This document shows positions 22,279 through 34,902 of a stretch of 64,000 nt of DNA, in pieces (position 1 is the stretch's first letter; every line of letters starts with the position of its first letter). The stretch is from Piliocolobus tephrosceles (Eukaryota > Chordata > Mammalia > Primates > Cercopithecidae): the NCBI RefSeq assembly GCF_002776525.5, contig NC_045434.1, forward strand, positions 117,186,960 to 117,250,959, given 5' to 3'. The notes below the pieces were generated by a model. It was not told the origin of the DNA and ran no database searches. It was given only the letters and a program-made list of their open reading frames with translations. The translations under genes and the position numbers were made by a program.

Positions 22279-23749
22279 GAGTCTGAACAGCCAAGGTTAT
22301 CCTAAGCAAAAGAGCAAAACTAGTGGCATCACATTAACTTAACTCAAACTATACTATAGGGCTACAGTAACTCAAACAGTATGGCACTGGTACAAAAACA
22401 AGCGCATAGTTCAGTGGAACAGAATAGAGAGCCCAGAAATACGACGACACACCTACAACCATCTGATTTTTCACAAAGCTTGCAAAAACAAGCAATAGGG
22501 AAAATACTCCCTAGTTAATAAATACTTCCGGAAACACCAGCTAGCCATATGCAAAAGATTGAAGCCAGATTCCTTCCTTACACCATATACAAAAATCAAC
22601 TCAAGATGGACTAAAGAGTTAAATATAAAACCCCAAACTATAACCCTGGAAGACAACCTAGGTAATACTACAGAACATTGGACCAGGCAAAAATTTCAGG
22701 TCAAAGATTTCATGATAAAAAGACCAAAAGCAATCACAACAAAAGCAAAAATTGACAAGTAAGAACTAATTAAATTTAACAGCTTCTGTGCAGCAAAAGA
22801 AACTATCAATGGAGTAAACAGACAACCTACATAACGGAAAAATTTTTTTGCAAACTATGCATTTGACAAAATTCTAATATCCAGAATCTATAAAGAGGTT
22901 AACAAATTTACTAGAAAAAGATGAACAACCCCATTAAAAAGTGGGCAAAGTAAATGAATAGACACTTTTCAAAAGAAGAAATACATGCCAACAAACACAT
23001 GAGAAAAAGTTCAAACCAATGATCATTAAAGATAAGCAAATCAAAACCACAATGAGATACCATCTGACACCAGTAATAATGGTTATTACTAAAAAAAAAA
23101 ATCAAATATCACAGATGCTCATGAGATTACAGAGAAAACGGAACACTTATACACTGTTGTTGGTAGTGTAAAATTAGTTCAACCATTGTGGAAAGCAGTA
23201 TTGCAATTCCTCAAAGAGCCATAAGCAGAACTGCCATTCAACCCGGAAATCCCGTTACTGAGTATATACTCAAAGGAATATAAACAATTCTACCATAAAG
23301 ACTCATGTATGCAAATCTTCATTGCAGCACTATTTACAATAGCAAAGACATGGAATCAACCTAAATGCCCATCAATGACATATTGGATAAAGAAAATGTG
23401 TTACATTTATACCATGGAATATTATACAACCATAAAAATCCAAGATTATGTCTTCTGTGGAAAAAGGGATAGAGCTGGAGGCTATCATCTTTAGCTAACT
23501 ATACAGGGACAGAAAATCAAATACCAAATATTCACAATTGTAAGTGGGAGTTAAATGATGAGAACTTATGAAAACAAAGAAGGAACAACAAACACTGTCT
23601 ACTTGAGAGAAAAGAGCAGAATAGACAACTATTGGATATGGGGCTTAATACCTGGCTGGTGAAATAATCTGTACAACAAACCCCTATGACAGAAGTTCAC
23701 CCACGTAACAAACCTTCACATGTACCCCTGAACCTTAAATAGAAAACCT
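22279..23749 (+). mobile_element. L1 ORF2 C-terminal region and 3' UTR, right half
   Basis: L1 sequence continues from the point where it was broken at 19388: the interrupted motif is followed by 'aacagccaaggttatcctaa'. It runs through the end of ORF2 with many stops to a 3' UTR and a short A-rich end. The perfect duplication ATTATAAAGG follows at 23750-23759. Confidence 0.85.
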
Positions 23750-23759
23750 ATTATAAAGG
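23750..23759. repeat. L1 target-site duplication, right (ATTATAAAGG)
   Basis: Exact copy of 17148-17157. It shows that the two L1 halves are one insertion event. Confidence 0.8.
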
Positions 23760-26577
23760 TGAGAAAAGTATGAAATTTTTGTTTTAAAAGTTAGTCATCA
23801 ATTGAAATACGAATGTGCTTAGTTACCATTACATGCTAAAGTATATTTAACATATCTTCATCATGCACCTGAGATGAGTTCGATTACAGATATTTGATGA
23901 TTGAGATCTCTTGCCTTTCATCTTTAGCTACATGAATACATTTAAGATGTGTTTCATATTTAGACCTTTATATCTGCTTTTCTTCTGTCAGAAATATTCT
24001 TCTACCTATCTTCATATGGTCCCTACTTTGAATTTTTCTGAAACAATTTAAATATAATTTCTGACTGTTTTGACTAGAGTATCACTCTCCCCTCAGTCAT
24101 TTTCTATGATTACATATTTTATCTTCATGTTATTGTTTATTGAATCTGAAACTAATTAATTTATTTAGTAGTTAATATGACTTTTTTTCTCCCCAGACTG
24201 AAATGTTAGCTCCTGAAAGTGAAGTTTGCCTATTTTGTATTTTGTTCACAGCTAATTCATCAATACCTGAAACAGTATTTGTCACACGGTAACAAAACAA
24301 AGGGAAGGAAGGAAAGAAAAAGGAAGAGAAGAAAGAGAAATGTGTTAACTCCTGCAATTTGCTAGAATTCCATGTATTCTGTACTGTAAGTATCTTTTTA
24401 TGTGATGAAATGGCACCCCCCCACCCACACACACAAACACATCTGGCAAAGTGGTGTTACTGAGAGGGCATTCATATCATCTCTAATAAAAAGAAGCTGC
24501 AAATGTATTGGCAGAAAATACCAGTGCTCAGTATTGTCATAGCTGAAGCAAGCACCTAAACAAGTATTCAGATATTTTCAATCAAAATTTTTAATCAGAA
24601 CACCTTTTTCATAATACTGTTATGCCATTTGTACTCCATTATGTATTTTTGTGCTCCAATTACCAGCTGTTGTCATCCCCTGGTAAATATTAGAGTTAAC
24701 TGTGAACCTTTACAGAAAATATGAACATTGGACTCTACCCCCAGAGGCTTTGACTCATTATGTCTTGGTGGGATTGACTACTTGTATTTTAAAACATCAT
24801 AAGTGATTTTTAAATTATTTCATATGCTTGGATGCTACTACACTAGTTATCCTGAGCACCTTGATAAAAGGATATCTCGCTTTATTCATCTTTGTATAGT
24901 GAGTAGATTTGGTAGAACTGACAAAGAAAATGGTTTGTGAATGAATGATGAAGGATCATTAATTAACTGGTTCACAAACTAATTATTTATTCCTTGAATA
25001 CAAGGTAGTGAAATATAATTCTTATATAATTTTGAATGGCTACTATGGTCTAGTCCTTTGCACTAAATATAAAATATGAGGAATCAGTAACATTAAGGAG
25101 AAAAAGAGTGGAGACAAGGGGACAAGAGAGGAAAGGAGATGCGGGAGGAGAAAAGGAAGAAAAGGGGAGAAGAGGAAGAAAATCAAAGAACATATTAGAG
25201 AACTTGACAGGAGTTAGTTAATGCATCTCATTGACAGTCAAATGTATTTCTTACTTTGCTTTCTAGTGAACTCATAGTTTCCCAAATTGTGTTTAAAAAG
25301 GCATTGAGCCAATTTCTTCCTCAATAATAAAACCCTGCTGTGTTCCCAGTTAATTTACTCAGTTCTAGGCCCGGAGGCCCTGTCTTTTAAATTTATTTCT
25401 ATCTACAAATCCTATATTTTTGGAAAGACACTTGAAACTTTGGGAAAACTTGCTTATTCATTCATTTTTAAACTTAGCCTAAAGGAATAATCTCAAATTC
25501 TTATTTATAGAAAATACAGTTAATATTACATACCTTGATACACACTAGGAGAATTTAGTTGAATTTCCCCTATATTTTCATCCCAAAACTTCTCACTTGC
25601 GTATGTTCACTTTTGCAAATTTACTAAATAGTTTTCTGCTGCCAACCTTGTCTTTTATGCTCTTGCTACTAGCCAATATTTTCTTTCCTCTGTAATGCAA
25701 ACATAAAAAACTCTACAATTGCATCATGGTAAACTTACATACACTAAAAATCATATCTTTGCTCAACCGTTTTTTTTTAAACATACTTAATTCACTAGCG
25801 TGACTGAAAGAGCTAAATTGAAAGTTAAAGAGAACACATGTGACCAAGGTGAAACACATTTTAGTAAATTTCATTATCTATAATCAAACTAATTCTACCA
25901 GTTTAGGTTGATTTATTACTATTCCATGTTTGCATAGAACGAGATTACTCAAATTCTGTTACTCTTTTATCTGCCAAACTATTTTTGGGATTTACAATTT
26001 ACTATAGTAATAACTATATCATTTTTCTATAGATAGCTTTTAAATCTTGAGTTTTTCCCTGCAGATTATCCCTACTAAAAGTTCAGTTCCAGTTACTTCA
26101 ACAAAAGAAGTGTGTTGTCCCTTTTTGCACACCTAACAATATACTAAGCAATTAGGATAGAACAAGGAATTAAAAATAGTCTCCATTCCTAAGCAAATTT
26201 ATCTTTATGTGAGAAAGACAGACATGTACAAATTAATTAAGTTCAATATTAGAGTAAAGAATACATAGGTTCAGATTTCTATGGGAGCACTAAGGAAGAG
26301 AAGTTAGTTACTGAAATGATAATTAAAAGAATGGAAAACAGTGAGCCAAAAGTAGATACCTAGAAAACATACCTTTTAATGCACAAGCAGAGTGCAGTTA
26401 CAGAGTAATCATAGAAAGTTTAGTGAATAGTCGTAGAATGACTAATAGAAAAAAGGATATAAGAGAAAGATGCTATAGATGTGAATGAGGAAATAATGTA
26501 AAGGAAGGGGGCATATTTCAATATCCCTTCAATATATGATATGCAATTATTTATATAAATCTCTATTTAAATAATAC
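23760..26577. other. Mostly unique AT-rich DNA with purine tracts
   Basis: No gene is visible. A/G-rich low-complexity tracts lie at about 24296-24345 and 25093-25190, the second almost purine-only for nearly 100 bp. A block near 24725-24815 resembles a MER5/MER20-type hAT miniature element, but weakly. Confidence 0.5.
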
Positions 26578-27249
26578 TGTATTAGGTTTTACCAGAGTAA
26601 AAGAACCAAGAGGAGATATACCTATCTCTGTGTGTGTGTGTGTGTGTGTGTGTGTACATGTGTGTGTATGTATGTACTAATAAAAACAAACACATACAGA
26701 GAGAGAGAGAGAGATTGATTATAAGGAATTGGCTCGAGAGAGAGAGAGAGAGTGAGAAAGAGAGAGACTAATTATAGGGAATTGGCTCATGAGGTTTCAG
26801 AAGCTGACAATATCCAAGATTTACAGGATGAAATAGAAAGCTGGAGACCCAAGAGAACCGATAGGTATTGTCATTATAATTCCAAGTCCTGAGACTGAGA
26901 AGAGCCAAGTATAAGTTCCAGTCAAACAAAAACAAACAAACAAAAAATAGCAAGCTGGGACTTTCCAAAATGCAATGTTTCAGTCCAAATCTGAAGGCTA
27001 TAAAAAACCAATGTTCCACCTCAGACAGTCAGGGAGGAGGAATTCCCTTTTGCTCAGCCTTTTTGTTATATTCAGGTCTTCAATTGATTGGATGAAGCCC
27101 ACCAGAATTAGGGAGAACAATCCTTTACTCAGCCTGCCTATTCAAATAGCAAGCTTATCCAAAACACCTTCACGACTACAGAATGTTTGGCCATATGTCT
27201 GGGCACCCTGTAGCCAAGTCAAGTTAACACATACAATTAAACTATCACA
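26578..27249 (-). mobile_element. MLT2-like solo LTR with dinucleotide expansion
   Basis: The plus strand begins 'tgtattaggttttaccagag' and ends 'actatcaca', the reversed ends of an MLT2-type ERV-L LTR. The flanks AATAC (26573-26577) and AATAG (27250-27254) are a near-perfect 5-bp target duplication. At 672 bp it is longer than the copy at 46777-47312, largely because of the TG and AG tracts. Confidence 0.65.
26631..26760. repeat. (TG)n and (AG)n microsatellites
   Basis: A TG run (about 26631-26655) with TATG variants is followed by two AG runs (about 26699-26716 and 26736-26753). The segment 'aggaattggctc' between and after the runs appears twice, so part of the LTR was locally duplicated together with the AG tract. 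Confidence 0.85.
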
Positions 27250-28789
27250 AATAGTAAATGTTCATCGATTTAGTTTCAGATAAAAATAATTATAAGATAT
27301 TATAATGCTTTCTTTTTATATTCTAATAAAACATCTTGCTTTCACCTCACTCTAAAAACCATTACAATAAATTAGACTGCTGTTCAAAAATAGTCAAACT
27401 GAAGAACAAAACAAAATATTGATGAAGTGGGAGATAGAACAACTGAGGTGAATAATAATTGGAAATTAGTATAAATTGGCAATCAGCTTTGAAGAGCACA
27501 TACTAGAACAAATGTTTTAAGTTCCCTCACTGCGTGAGAAAAGAAATAATGGTGTGTTTTAGTTTATATAAAAAATTAATCATTGCATTAGAGAATATGC
27601 ATAGAACATTTAACAGAAGAAAAAATATGTAGGTTTTTTTTTAGTCTAAATTTGAAAGTTTGGGCAATAATGTAATCTAAAGAAAATGGTGGGGAAACTA
27701 TAATTACTTGATATAACTGGTAGTAGAAATGCTAGGTTCCTTAAATGAATCTCATCATTCATGTTTGGGTGAATTCCTTTAAACAAGTAGAGCTCGTTAA
27801 TTAAGATGTCATTGAACACAAAAGAGAAAATTAAATTAGAGGCAGTGGGGGCAGTGAATAAAAGGTATGCTACATTAAGAAACAAAGCACCCCCCAAAAT
27901 ATAATAAAATATACACCAAATATAAATAATTTATATGAATACAGTTTGTCATAAATGTTAAATAATGTCACTTTTTACAAGGCATTGAAGCAGTGATTTA
28001 TAATCTCCAGTTGTGATGATCTGATATTTGATTGACCCACCACATATTAATTTGAGCAGAGAACTATATTTAATATTGTGTAGAAATAAAAGGAGTTGGA
28101 CATGTTATTTTGGTTTTTATCATTTTTTATTGCAGATAATGAAAAAATAGATGTATGTATAAAGCATCACATGCATAATTAGAAGGTAAAACCTAGATAC
28201 TTCATAGTAGTGGTGAGTACTGAAAGTATCTCTTTGGGGCATTACTCAGGAAAAGAAAACTCTTCAACTGAGATTGACAGAATTATAGGATAGAGTTAAC
28301 AGAGAGTATGGGCAGAAATTATAGCACAGGACTGTAAATCTGATTATGAAACAGAGCCAGCTGAAATAGTACAAAAATAATTTGTTAGAAATAAAGATTC
28401 TGTTGGGACTGACAACATAAATCAAATTTAGGATAAAATAAAAAAGTAAATGTGTTCTTATTTCTCACCAGCAGAAACTTGGAATTCCTTTGATTATTAC
28501 GGTCACCAGACATAGTTAGAAATAATTAAATAAAATTATGAATTTAAAGTCAGGCTTAATAGTTGTTAAATCAGTCTGAAACAATAACAACAGGAAAAGC
28601 CAGACATGTTAAAAAAAGCAATGCTTTGGGAGATGTTAGACATCTAGACATCAAGCAACAAAGAACTGAAATCATTGAGAGATGGAAAACAAATGAGGTG
28701 AGCCCAAAATTTTGCCAAATTTACTGCCGACCATCTCATAGCAAGAGGAGAAATGAAGTAAATCCCAGCTGACTTTCTGAGTTAGGGAG
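27250..28789. other. Unique AT-rich DNA
   Basis: No gene or nameable repeat is visible. Confidence 0.5.
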
Positions 28790-30290
28790 ATGGAGGGTCA
28801 CCCACCCATACTTTTTGAGAATTTGGTAGAGAATTGATCAACTCATGCATATGAGGAAACTACATCAAGCCAGAAGAAGTATCACTACAAATTATTAGAA
28901 GGTACAGTGCCTAACACTCACACAGAACCAGAAAAAAAAAGTCTGTTCCCATAAGCCAGCCTAGAAAATATTATAATTCCCATAAGTTTAAAAAGAATTC
29001 AAAGCAGTCTTTTATCAGTAGAGGCGAATAAGTATCCCTAGATAAGCCCTGCTATGATCCCAACTAAAAAAGTTAAGCCATATGTATTAAAAGTATAAAA
29101 ACATTTCCAAGAATTTTAACTGCATCATAGGACAAAGCTCATGAAGATATAAAAGAAGAAAAAATATCTAGAAATCAACCAGCTGAAGACCCACTGTCTA
29201 TCTTCCAAGCAAATATTCCCAGGCGTTAAAAGAGGTAGAATAAAAACTTCTATATGAGGAGAAAAATCAATCAATCAAAATCAACTCAAAACTGACACAG
29301 ATGTTACAATTAGCAGAGAAAAATATTACAATGGTTATTATAATTCTATGCCATATGCATCTTGTGACGTATTGAAGATTGTGACATATTGAAAAAAAAC
29401 CCAAATTAAGCTTCTAGAGATAAAAATGCGATTCATGAAATAAAAATTACACTGAATGGGATTAACACCAGATTACACAATACAGAAGAGAAGACAAGGG
29501 ACCTAAAAGGTATAGCAATAAAAATGATTCAACATAAAATAGAGAGAGGAAAAAAGAACAATAACCAAAAGGACAGCTCACCAGCAAGTTGTAGGACATT
29601 TCAAGAGGCCCAATACACATATAACAATATCTGCATGAAAGGAGACAAGGGGGAAACAGAAAACAAATATTTATATTAATAATAACTGATTATTTTACAA
29701 ATTTGATGAAAATTAAAGATTCAAAGATTCAAGAAACCTACCAGATTCAAATACAAGAAACATGAAGAAAACCACACAAGGACAAAACCAGTGATAAAGA
29801 AAAACATCTTTACGGTAGCCAGAAGAATGCAAAGTTATAGGCCCAGAGGAAGAAAACTAAAAATGGGAATATTCTATAGAAACAAAGCAGTCTGGAAGAC
29901 AGTGGAAGAACATCTTTAAAGTACAGAAAGAAAAAGAAAAAAATTCAAATAGAACTCTACATTGAGGAAAAATATCTTTCAAATGAAAAGATGAAATCAT
30001 GACATTTTCAGACATTAAAACACACCTTAAAAATGTATCATTAGAAAACTCGCAATGCAATAAAATTTGAAGTTTGTTCAGGCAGGAAGAATATGTGAAT
30101 GGATAGAAATATGGATCCACACAAAAAAATGAAAAATGATTAATAAATACCTTAGCATATATATGACATTTTCCTTCATATTTTAATGCCTTTAAAACCA
30201 AAAATAATAACAATGGATTAGAGTTTGCAATATATATATGAGTAAAATATGTGACAGTAATAGAGTAAATGTTAGGAGGAGAAATGGAAG
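28790..30290 (+). mobile_element. Ancient L1M/HAL1-like fragment with ORF1 remains
   Basis: Scattered segments match the ORF1 region of old L1M or HAL1 elements in sense orientation, for example 'gaatgggattaacaccagat' near 29456, 'aaatttgatgaaaat' near 29699 and 'aagtacagaaagaaaaagaa' near 29919. The sequence is A-rich and full of stops in all frames. HAL1 elements carry only ORF1, so HAL1 would explain why no ORF2 follows, but the copy is too decayed to decide. Confidence 0.55.
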
Positions 30291-30600
30291 CTATTGTATG
30301 GTTCTTATACTATGCCTGAGGTGGTATAATGTCTTCTGAAATAACCGGTAAAATAACAGAGCACAAACCTTGGTTAGCCACTTTGAATTTTGGAAACAGT
30401 ACAAAAAACACTCACAATACCTTCCAACTTCTTTCAGTTATGTGGAAGACTGCAAGATTGAGAGAACCCTAGAATAAAATAGAGTTTTACAGCTGCTTTG
30501 ATCACAATATAAGCTTCATGGCTGTTTCTTACCAGGCTATATGACCTAGAAGATCCAATATTGCTAGAGAAATTCATAATTGCTGAAGATTCTGTGTGTG

Positions 30601-30682
30601 TATGAAATATCAGGCAAATTCTTATGGAAAAGTTACAAATCTGATTCCGAGAGTTCTGAAAACAGAACACACATTCTGCCCC
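30601..30682. repeat. 82-bp direct repeat, copy 1
   Basis: This segment recurs at 31382-31463 with the same length and 11 differences (about 87% identity, counted by eye). The two copies bracket an L1M-like fragment and an Alu. Confidence 0.85.
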
Positions 30683-31381
30683 CAATAAGTATTTATTTAT
30701 TTAACCATAAATTTTATTGAAGGTTAACTTATTCACACAAAAGCGAATAAATCATAAACGTATATAGCTCAACATATTTTCTCAAAGTGAATACATCTGT
30801 GTAAACAGTATGCAGCTCAAGAAACAGAATGCCAGGTGTGATGGCTCACACCTGTAATCCCAGCACTTTGGGAGGCCATGGTGGGCGGATCACCTGAGGT
30901 TAGGAGTTTGATACGCCTGACCAACATGGAGAAACCCCCTCTCTACTAAAAATGAAAAAAATTAGCTGGACGTGGTGGCGCATGTCTGTAATTCTAGCTG
31001 CTTCAGAGGCTGAGGCAGAAGAGTCACTTGAACCCGGGAGGTGGAGGTTGTGGTGAGCTGAGATTGAGCCATTGCACTCCAGCCTGGGCAGTAGGAGCAA
31101 AACTCAGTCTCAAAAAAAAAAAAAAAAAAAAAAAAGGAAACAGAACATTCCCAGAACCCCAGAACTTTCCTAATGCCTCTTTATGACTACTATCTCTTTC
31201 CAACCTTCCAACCTAAGGGTAGTCATTGCCTTGTCTAACACCATACACTGTGTTTGATTTGTATAAATATACACAGGTAAAATATTAGCTTTTGGGTCTG
31301 GTTTTTTTACTCATTACTTTATCTGCAAGACCATCCACGTTATTTAAAGTCATAGTTTATTGATCTTCATTGCAAATATCT
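30683..31381 (-). mobile_element. L1M-like fragment between the 82-bp repeats
   Basis: Left and right of the Alu the sequence resembles reversed L1M, with a degenerate 'tatttatttattta' end at the left that could be an old A tail in reverse. The Alu at 30831-31136 lies inside it. Confidence 0.5.
30831..31136 (+). mobile_element. Alu element with perfect target duplication
   Basis: A full-length sense Alu has a tail of about 24 A (31112-31135). GAAACAGAA flanks it at 30821-30829 and 31137-31145, an exact 9-bp target duplication. Confidence 0.95.
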
Positions 31382-31463
31382 TGTGAAATCCCAGGCAAAT
31401 CCTTATGGAAAAGTTACAAATCTGATTCCCAGGCTTTTGAAAATACAGCACACATTCTGCCCC
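31382..31463. repeat. 82-bp direct repeat, copy 2
   Basis: Partner of 30601-30682; see that entry. Confidence 0.85.
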
Positions 31464-32520
31464 ACAGAACTACTATTTAAACAGCAGTTCCTGGAGATCT
31501 ATGGGATGCTTTAGAAACTGTGTACCTGGCTGGTGGACATCATCTGACAAAGAAATTGTGTATCATTCATAATTACTTATTATCAGGACCAATGATTCAT
31601 AACGGTTAACGGATTACAAAACACTCTACAATGGTAATAATACATTTGGTATTGGTCCCGACCAGTATAGGATAGCACAAATAAATGACACGAAGAGGTG
31701 AACATGGATACCAATTTCACTTACCCCTGTTGTACTAATGTCTCTAACTGGCCTCAATGCTTTTTGCTTGGCAGAAGGTTTCATATGACCAGGTTGCAGG
31801 AGAGGAAAAATACTGGCCTGGTTTAGAGATATGTTTACTTGGAATGTAGATGTGGGATAAAAATGAAATGCAGCTACACTAGAGTCCTACTCATTGATGT
31901 CCATAAGGAACAGTCATGAATAGAAACCATTCAAGCAAACAGGGATTTAAGCAGTACAGGTGGTACTTCTATTTTGCATGGAGAAGACCTAGCCTGAAAT
32001 AAGGAAGTATACACATCAAGGGTGACAGTAAATGGCTTGGCTGGTTGATCAGGCATCTAGAAGGTACATGACTAGAAGATCACAAACAGTGCTGGGTAAA
32101 AAGCAAGTGGATGGACCTATGGAAGTGCGTAAAAAAGCCTGTGGGTTTTTTCATCTCACCATCAAAGCTCTCCAGAGAACATCCACTGCAGATGAATTAC
32201 TCAACAACTAGGTGGAATTAGAAGTCCTTGGTTAACTTCTGTTCTTGGATATGACAATGCCTTTGCAAGAGGCCGCAAGTAGGGTACTGTGGTAGTGAGG
32301 ATAGAGGCTATGAAAGCATTCAGCTGAGTGGCTTCTCTGACATGAAGATTGATCTAAGTACTGCTCTTGCTGAATGTCCATCCTGTTGGTAGCAATGAAG
32401 GATTCCAATTACCTCATATGATACAATCTTGTGAAAAAAGCAGCTTGTGATTTATCAGAAAGTTAATTACATCTCTACTGTTCAACCCTAGAAGACTCGG
32501 TGATTCTTCTTTATTGGAAT

Positions 32521-32590
32521 TTACATTGTTCTGGATATAGATGTCTGACTACAAGTTACATTGTTCTGGATATGGGTGTCTGGCTACCCA
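32521..32590 (+). repeat. 35-bp tandem duplication
   Basis: Unit 32521-32555 is repeated at 32556-32590. Both begin 'ttacattgttctggatat' and differ at a few positions (three G/A differences and the last bases). It lies inside the class III pol relic. Confidence 0.85.
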
Positions 32591-33093
32591 TTCTCTGCCA
32601 AAATTCCCACCTAAGGCTTACAGAATGCCTGACTTTTATTCATAGGTTCCTCATAGGATCTCATGTGGAATTTACATTAATGAGATTCCACCATCGACCA
32701 AGGAATATATTTTCTGATAATGGAAGTGCAAAACTGTGCACAACTACAAGATCTATGACTCTGTATATCTCATTCAGAAGCAGTTATTCTAATAGAAAAT
32801 TGAAATAGTCTGTTAAAGGTTCAGATAAAACCCCATCTTAGATGTAATACCCTGAGAGATTAGAGTGTTGTCCTAATGGAGCTGATGCATAAGACATGCA
32901 ACAAATATGTGACGTTGAGTTCCTAATATCTAGAATGCACAAATTTGGGGAAAAATGGGCCAAATTAGGATTGTCCCATCTCACTATTACTCCCAGTGAC
33001 CCCTCTTAACATTACTTCTACTTATTAATTTGTGATTTCATCTCCCAAACTATAAATCTTACTGTATTAAAGATCCTGAGGGAGACTGCATTC

Positions 33094-33387
33094 TTTTTTT
33101 TTTTTGAGACGGAGTCTCGCTCTGTCACCCAGGCTGGAGTACAGTGGCCGGATCTCAGCTCACTGCAAGCTCCGCCTCCTGGGTTTACGCCATTCTCCTG
33201 CCTCAGCCTCCGGAGTAGCTGGGACTACAGGCTCTCGCCACCTCGCCCGGCTAGTTTTTTGTATTTTTTAGTAGAGACGGGGTTTCACCGTGTTAGCCAG
33301 GATGGTCTCGATCTCCTGACCTCGTGATCCGCCCGTCTCGGCCTCCCAAAGTGCTGGGATTACAGGCTTGAGCCACCGCGCCCGGCT
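33094..33387 (-). mobile_element. Young AluY, Old World monkey type
   Basis: A full-length reversed Alu with few changes from AluY. Perfect 12-bp target duplications GAGACTGCATTC lie at 33082-33093 and 33388-33399. Variants 'cgcccgtctcggcc' and 'caggcttgagccaccg' are, as I recall, typical of cercopithecid AluY and not of human AluY. Confidence 0.95.
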
Positions 33388-33721
33388 GAGACTGCATTCC
33401 TTAAGACACTATGTGAGGACCCAGTAAGCTCCAGTGAACCAGAAGCCATAAATTATAACCGGTTTGGTAGACCAGAGACCAAGAATGAAATTACTGTATT
33501 GAAAGGATTAATTGAATATGTGGAGCTAAGACTGCTGCTACACAACAAGGTCTGAGATAAGTAGTCTGGAACTCACTGAATTCGTAGAGCTGTCTTTGTG
33601 TTTCTCTGCCTGGTGATAATAATGATCTGGTATGAACAAGAAGCTAAGGGCTTGGAATCTACAGCTTAGGCTGGCAGAAGTACTTAAAAACTAAACAAAA
33701 TTCAAAATAAAGATTATGAAT

Positions 33722-34012
33722 GGCAAGGTATGGTGGCTCATGCTTGTAAACCTAGCACTTTGGGAGGCTGAGGAGGGCGGATTATCTGAGGTCAGGAGTT
33801 TAAGGCAGGCCTTGGCAAAATAGCAAAACCCCACTCCTACTAAAAAATACAAAAGATTAGCTGGGCATGTTGGTATGCATCTGTAGTCCCAGCTACTCCA
33901 GAGGCTGAGGTGGGAGGATCGCTTGAACCCAGGAGTTCAAGACTTCAGTGTTTCATGATCATGCTATTGTATTCCAGCCTGGGCAACAGAGTGAGGTTCT
34001 TGTCACAATAAC
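33722..34012 (+). mobile_element. Old Alu (AluJ-like)
   Basis: A diverged sense Alu with a right arm that departs from consensus ('gttcaagacttcagtgtttc'). The tail has decayed to 'acaataactaaataactg'. The divergence suggests an AluJ age. Confidence 0.8.
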
Positions 34013-34402
34013 TAAATAACTGAATATATAAAAGAGATTACAAACAATACTGATTTCTTTGAAACAAATAAAAGGGACTAGTTTGTTCCGTTACCATACT
34101 ACTAAAGGTTGTCTTTCAGAGATTCCTGCATCTTGAAGGGTCTATGACAGAGAAGATTTATTGATAGGGATTGTGGCAGACGTTTTTCCTGCGCCTAGCT
34201 CATTCTTTCAGCTCACCATGATTTTAGCTGCAGTTACAGCTGATTCTATAAGCTCAGGTTCCTACAAACTAAAGTTATCACTGTGCATTTTTTTTTTTTT
34301 CCGACTAGTTCTTCAGAGCCTTCACCATAACCGTAGAATACCATTTTTTTTATAACCAAGAGAAACCCATAATTGATGGGGGATGATACAACCCCTGGGA
34401 TA

Positions 34403-34431
34403 AACCCTCAATTGATGGGCAATTGAGGGTT
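34403..34431. repeat. Perfect 12-bp inverted repeat, 5-base loop
   Basis: AACCCTCAATTG (34403-34414), loop ATGGG, then the exact reverse complement (34420-34431). A related 'aattgatggg' also occurs just upstream near 34371, so the hairpin may have arisen by local template switching. Confidence 0.95.
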
Positions 34432-34858
34432 GATTGTCTTTGGAGAGACAATATTGGAAAAGATTCTATATCTTTCTCTAAGATTCCAGAATACTTTAGT
34501 CCTGACTATTTAGAACAAACCTTTTATTGGAATGCCTTCATTTTTTCTTTTCTTCATAATATTTCTGACTCTCCTCATTTCCTACTCTACCTCTAGATTC
34601 ACCTTGCAACTAAGGTGCCCACACTCCATCCTTTCTCTTAGGCTCTACTATGGGGAAAATTCAAACTGAGAAAAGCAGATAATGTCTCATTTTGCCATTG
34701 TATATCTAGTTTTCATAACAATTCTTGGTATATGGTAGTATTAAGTGGTTGTTTATTTCCAAATAGTGAAGGTCATTGATCACAAAGGGAAATAATATTT
34801 AAGAAAATGTTTAATTGAGAAGAGTAGAAACAACAACAAAAATATAGTCTATGTGTCC

Positions 34859-34902
<44 letters not shown>
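34859..34902. repeat. (TTA)n microsatellite
   Basis: About 44 bp of uninterrupted TTA units, nearly 15 copies. Confidence 0.95.

Larger units (their letters stand above)
31500..33640 (+). pseudogene. Class III (ERV-L/HERV16-like) pol relic with integrase traces
   Basis: Several separated stretches resemble the integrase part and downstream region of class III endogenous retroviruses, in sense orientation. The clearest are a segment around the first catalytic aspartate region (about 32521-32590, duplicated in tandem), a Ser-Asp-Asn-Gly segment around the second catalytic aspartate (codon 32716-32718), a 'ctcactattactcccagtga' stretch near 32980, and a 'gactgctgctacacaacaag' stretch near 33530. 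Frames are broken throughout, no protein longer than about 100 residues is open, and an AluY interrupts it. Integrases insert viral DNA; nothing functional can remain. The assignment comes from remembered nucleotide similarity and should be read as probable, not certain. Confidence 0.5.

Noticed and set aside
29857..30213. 118-codon minus-strand frame, Phe/Ser/Cys-rich
   Set aside because: Antisense of A-rich L1M/HAL1-like sequence; no domain.
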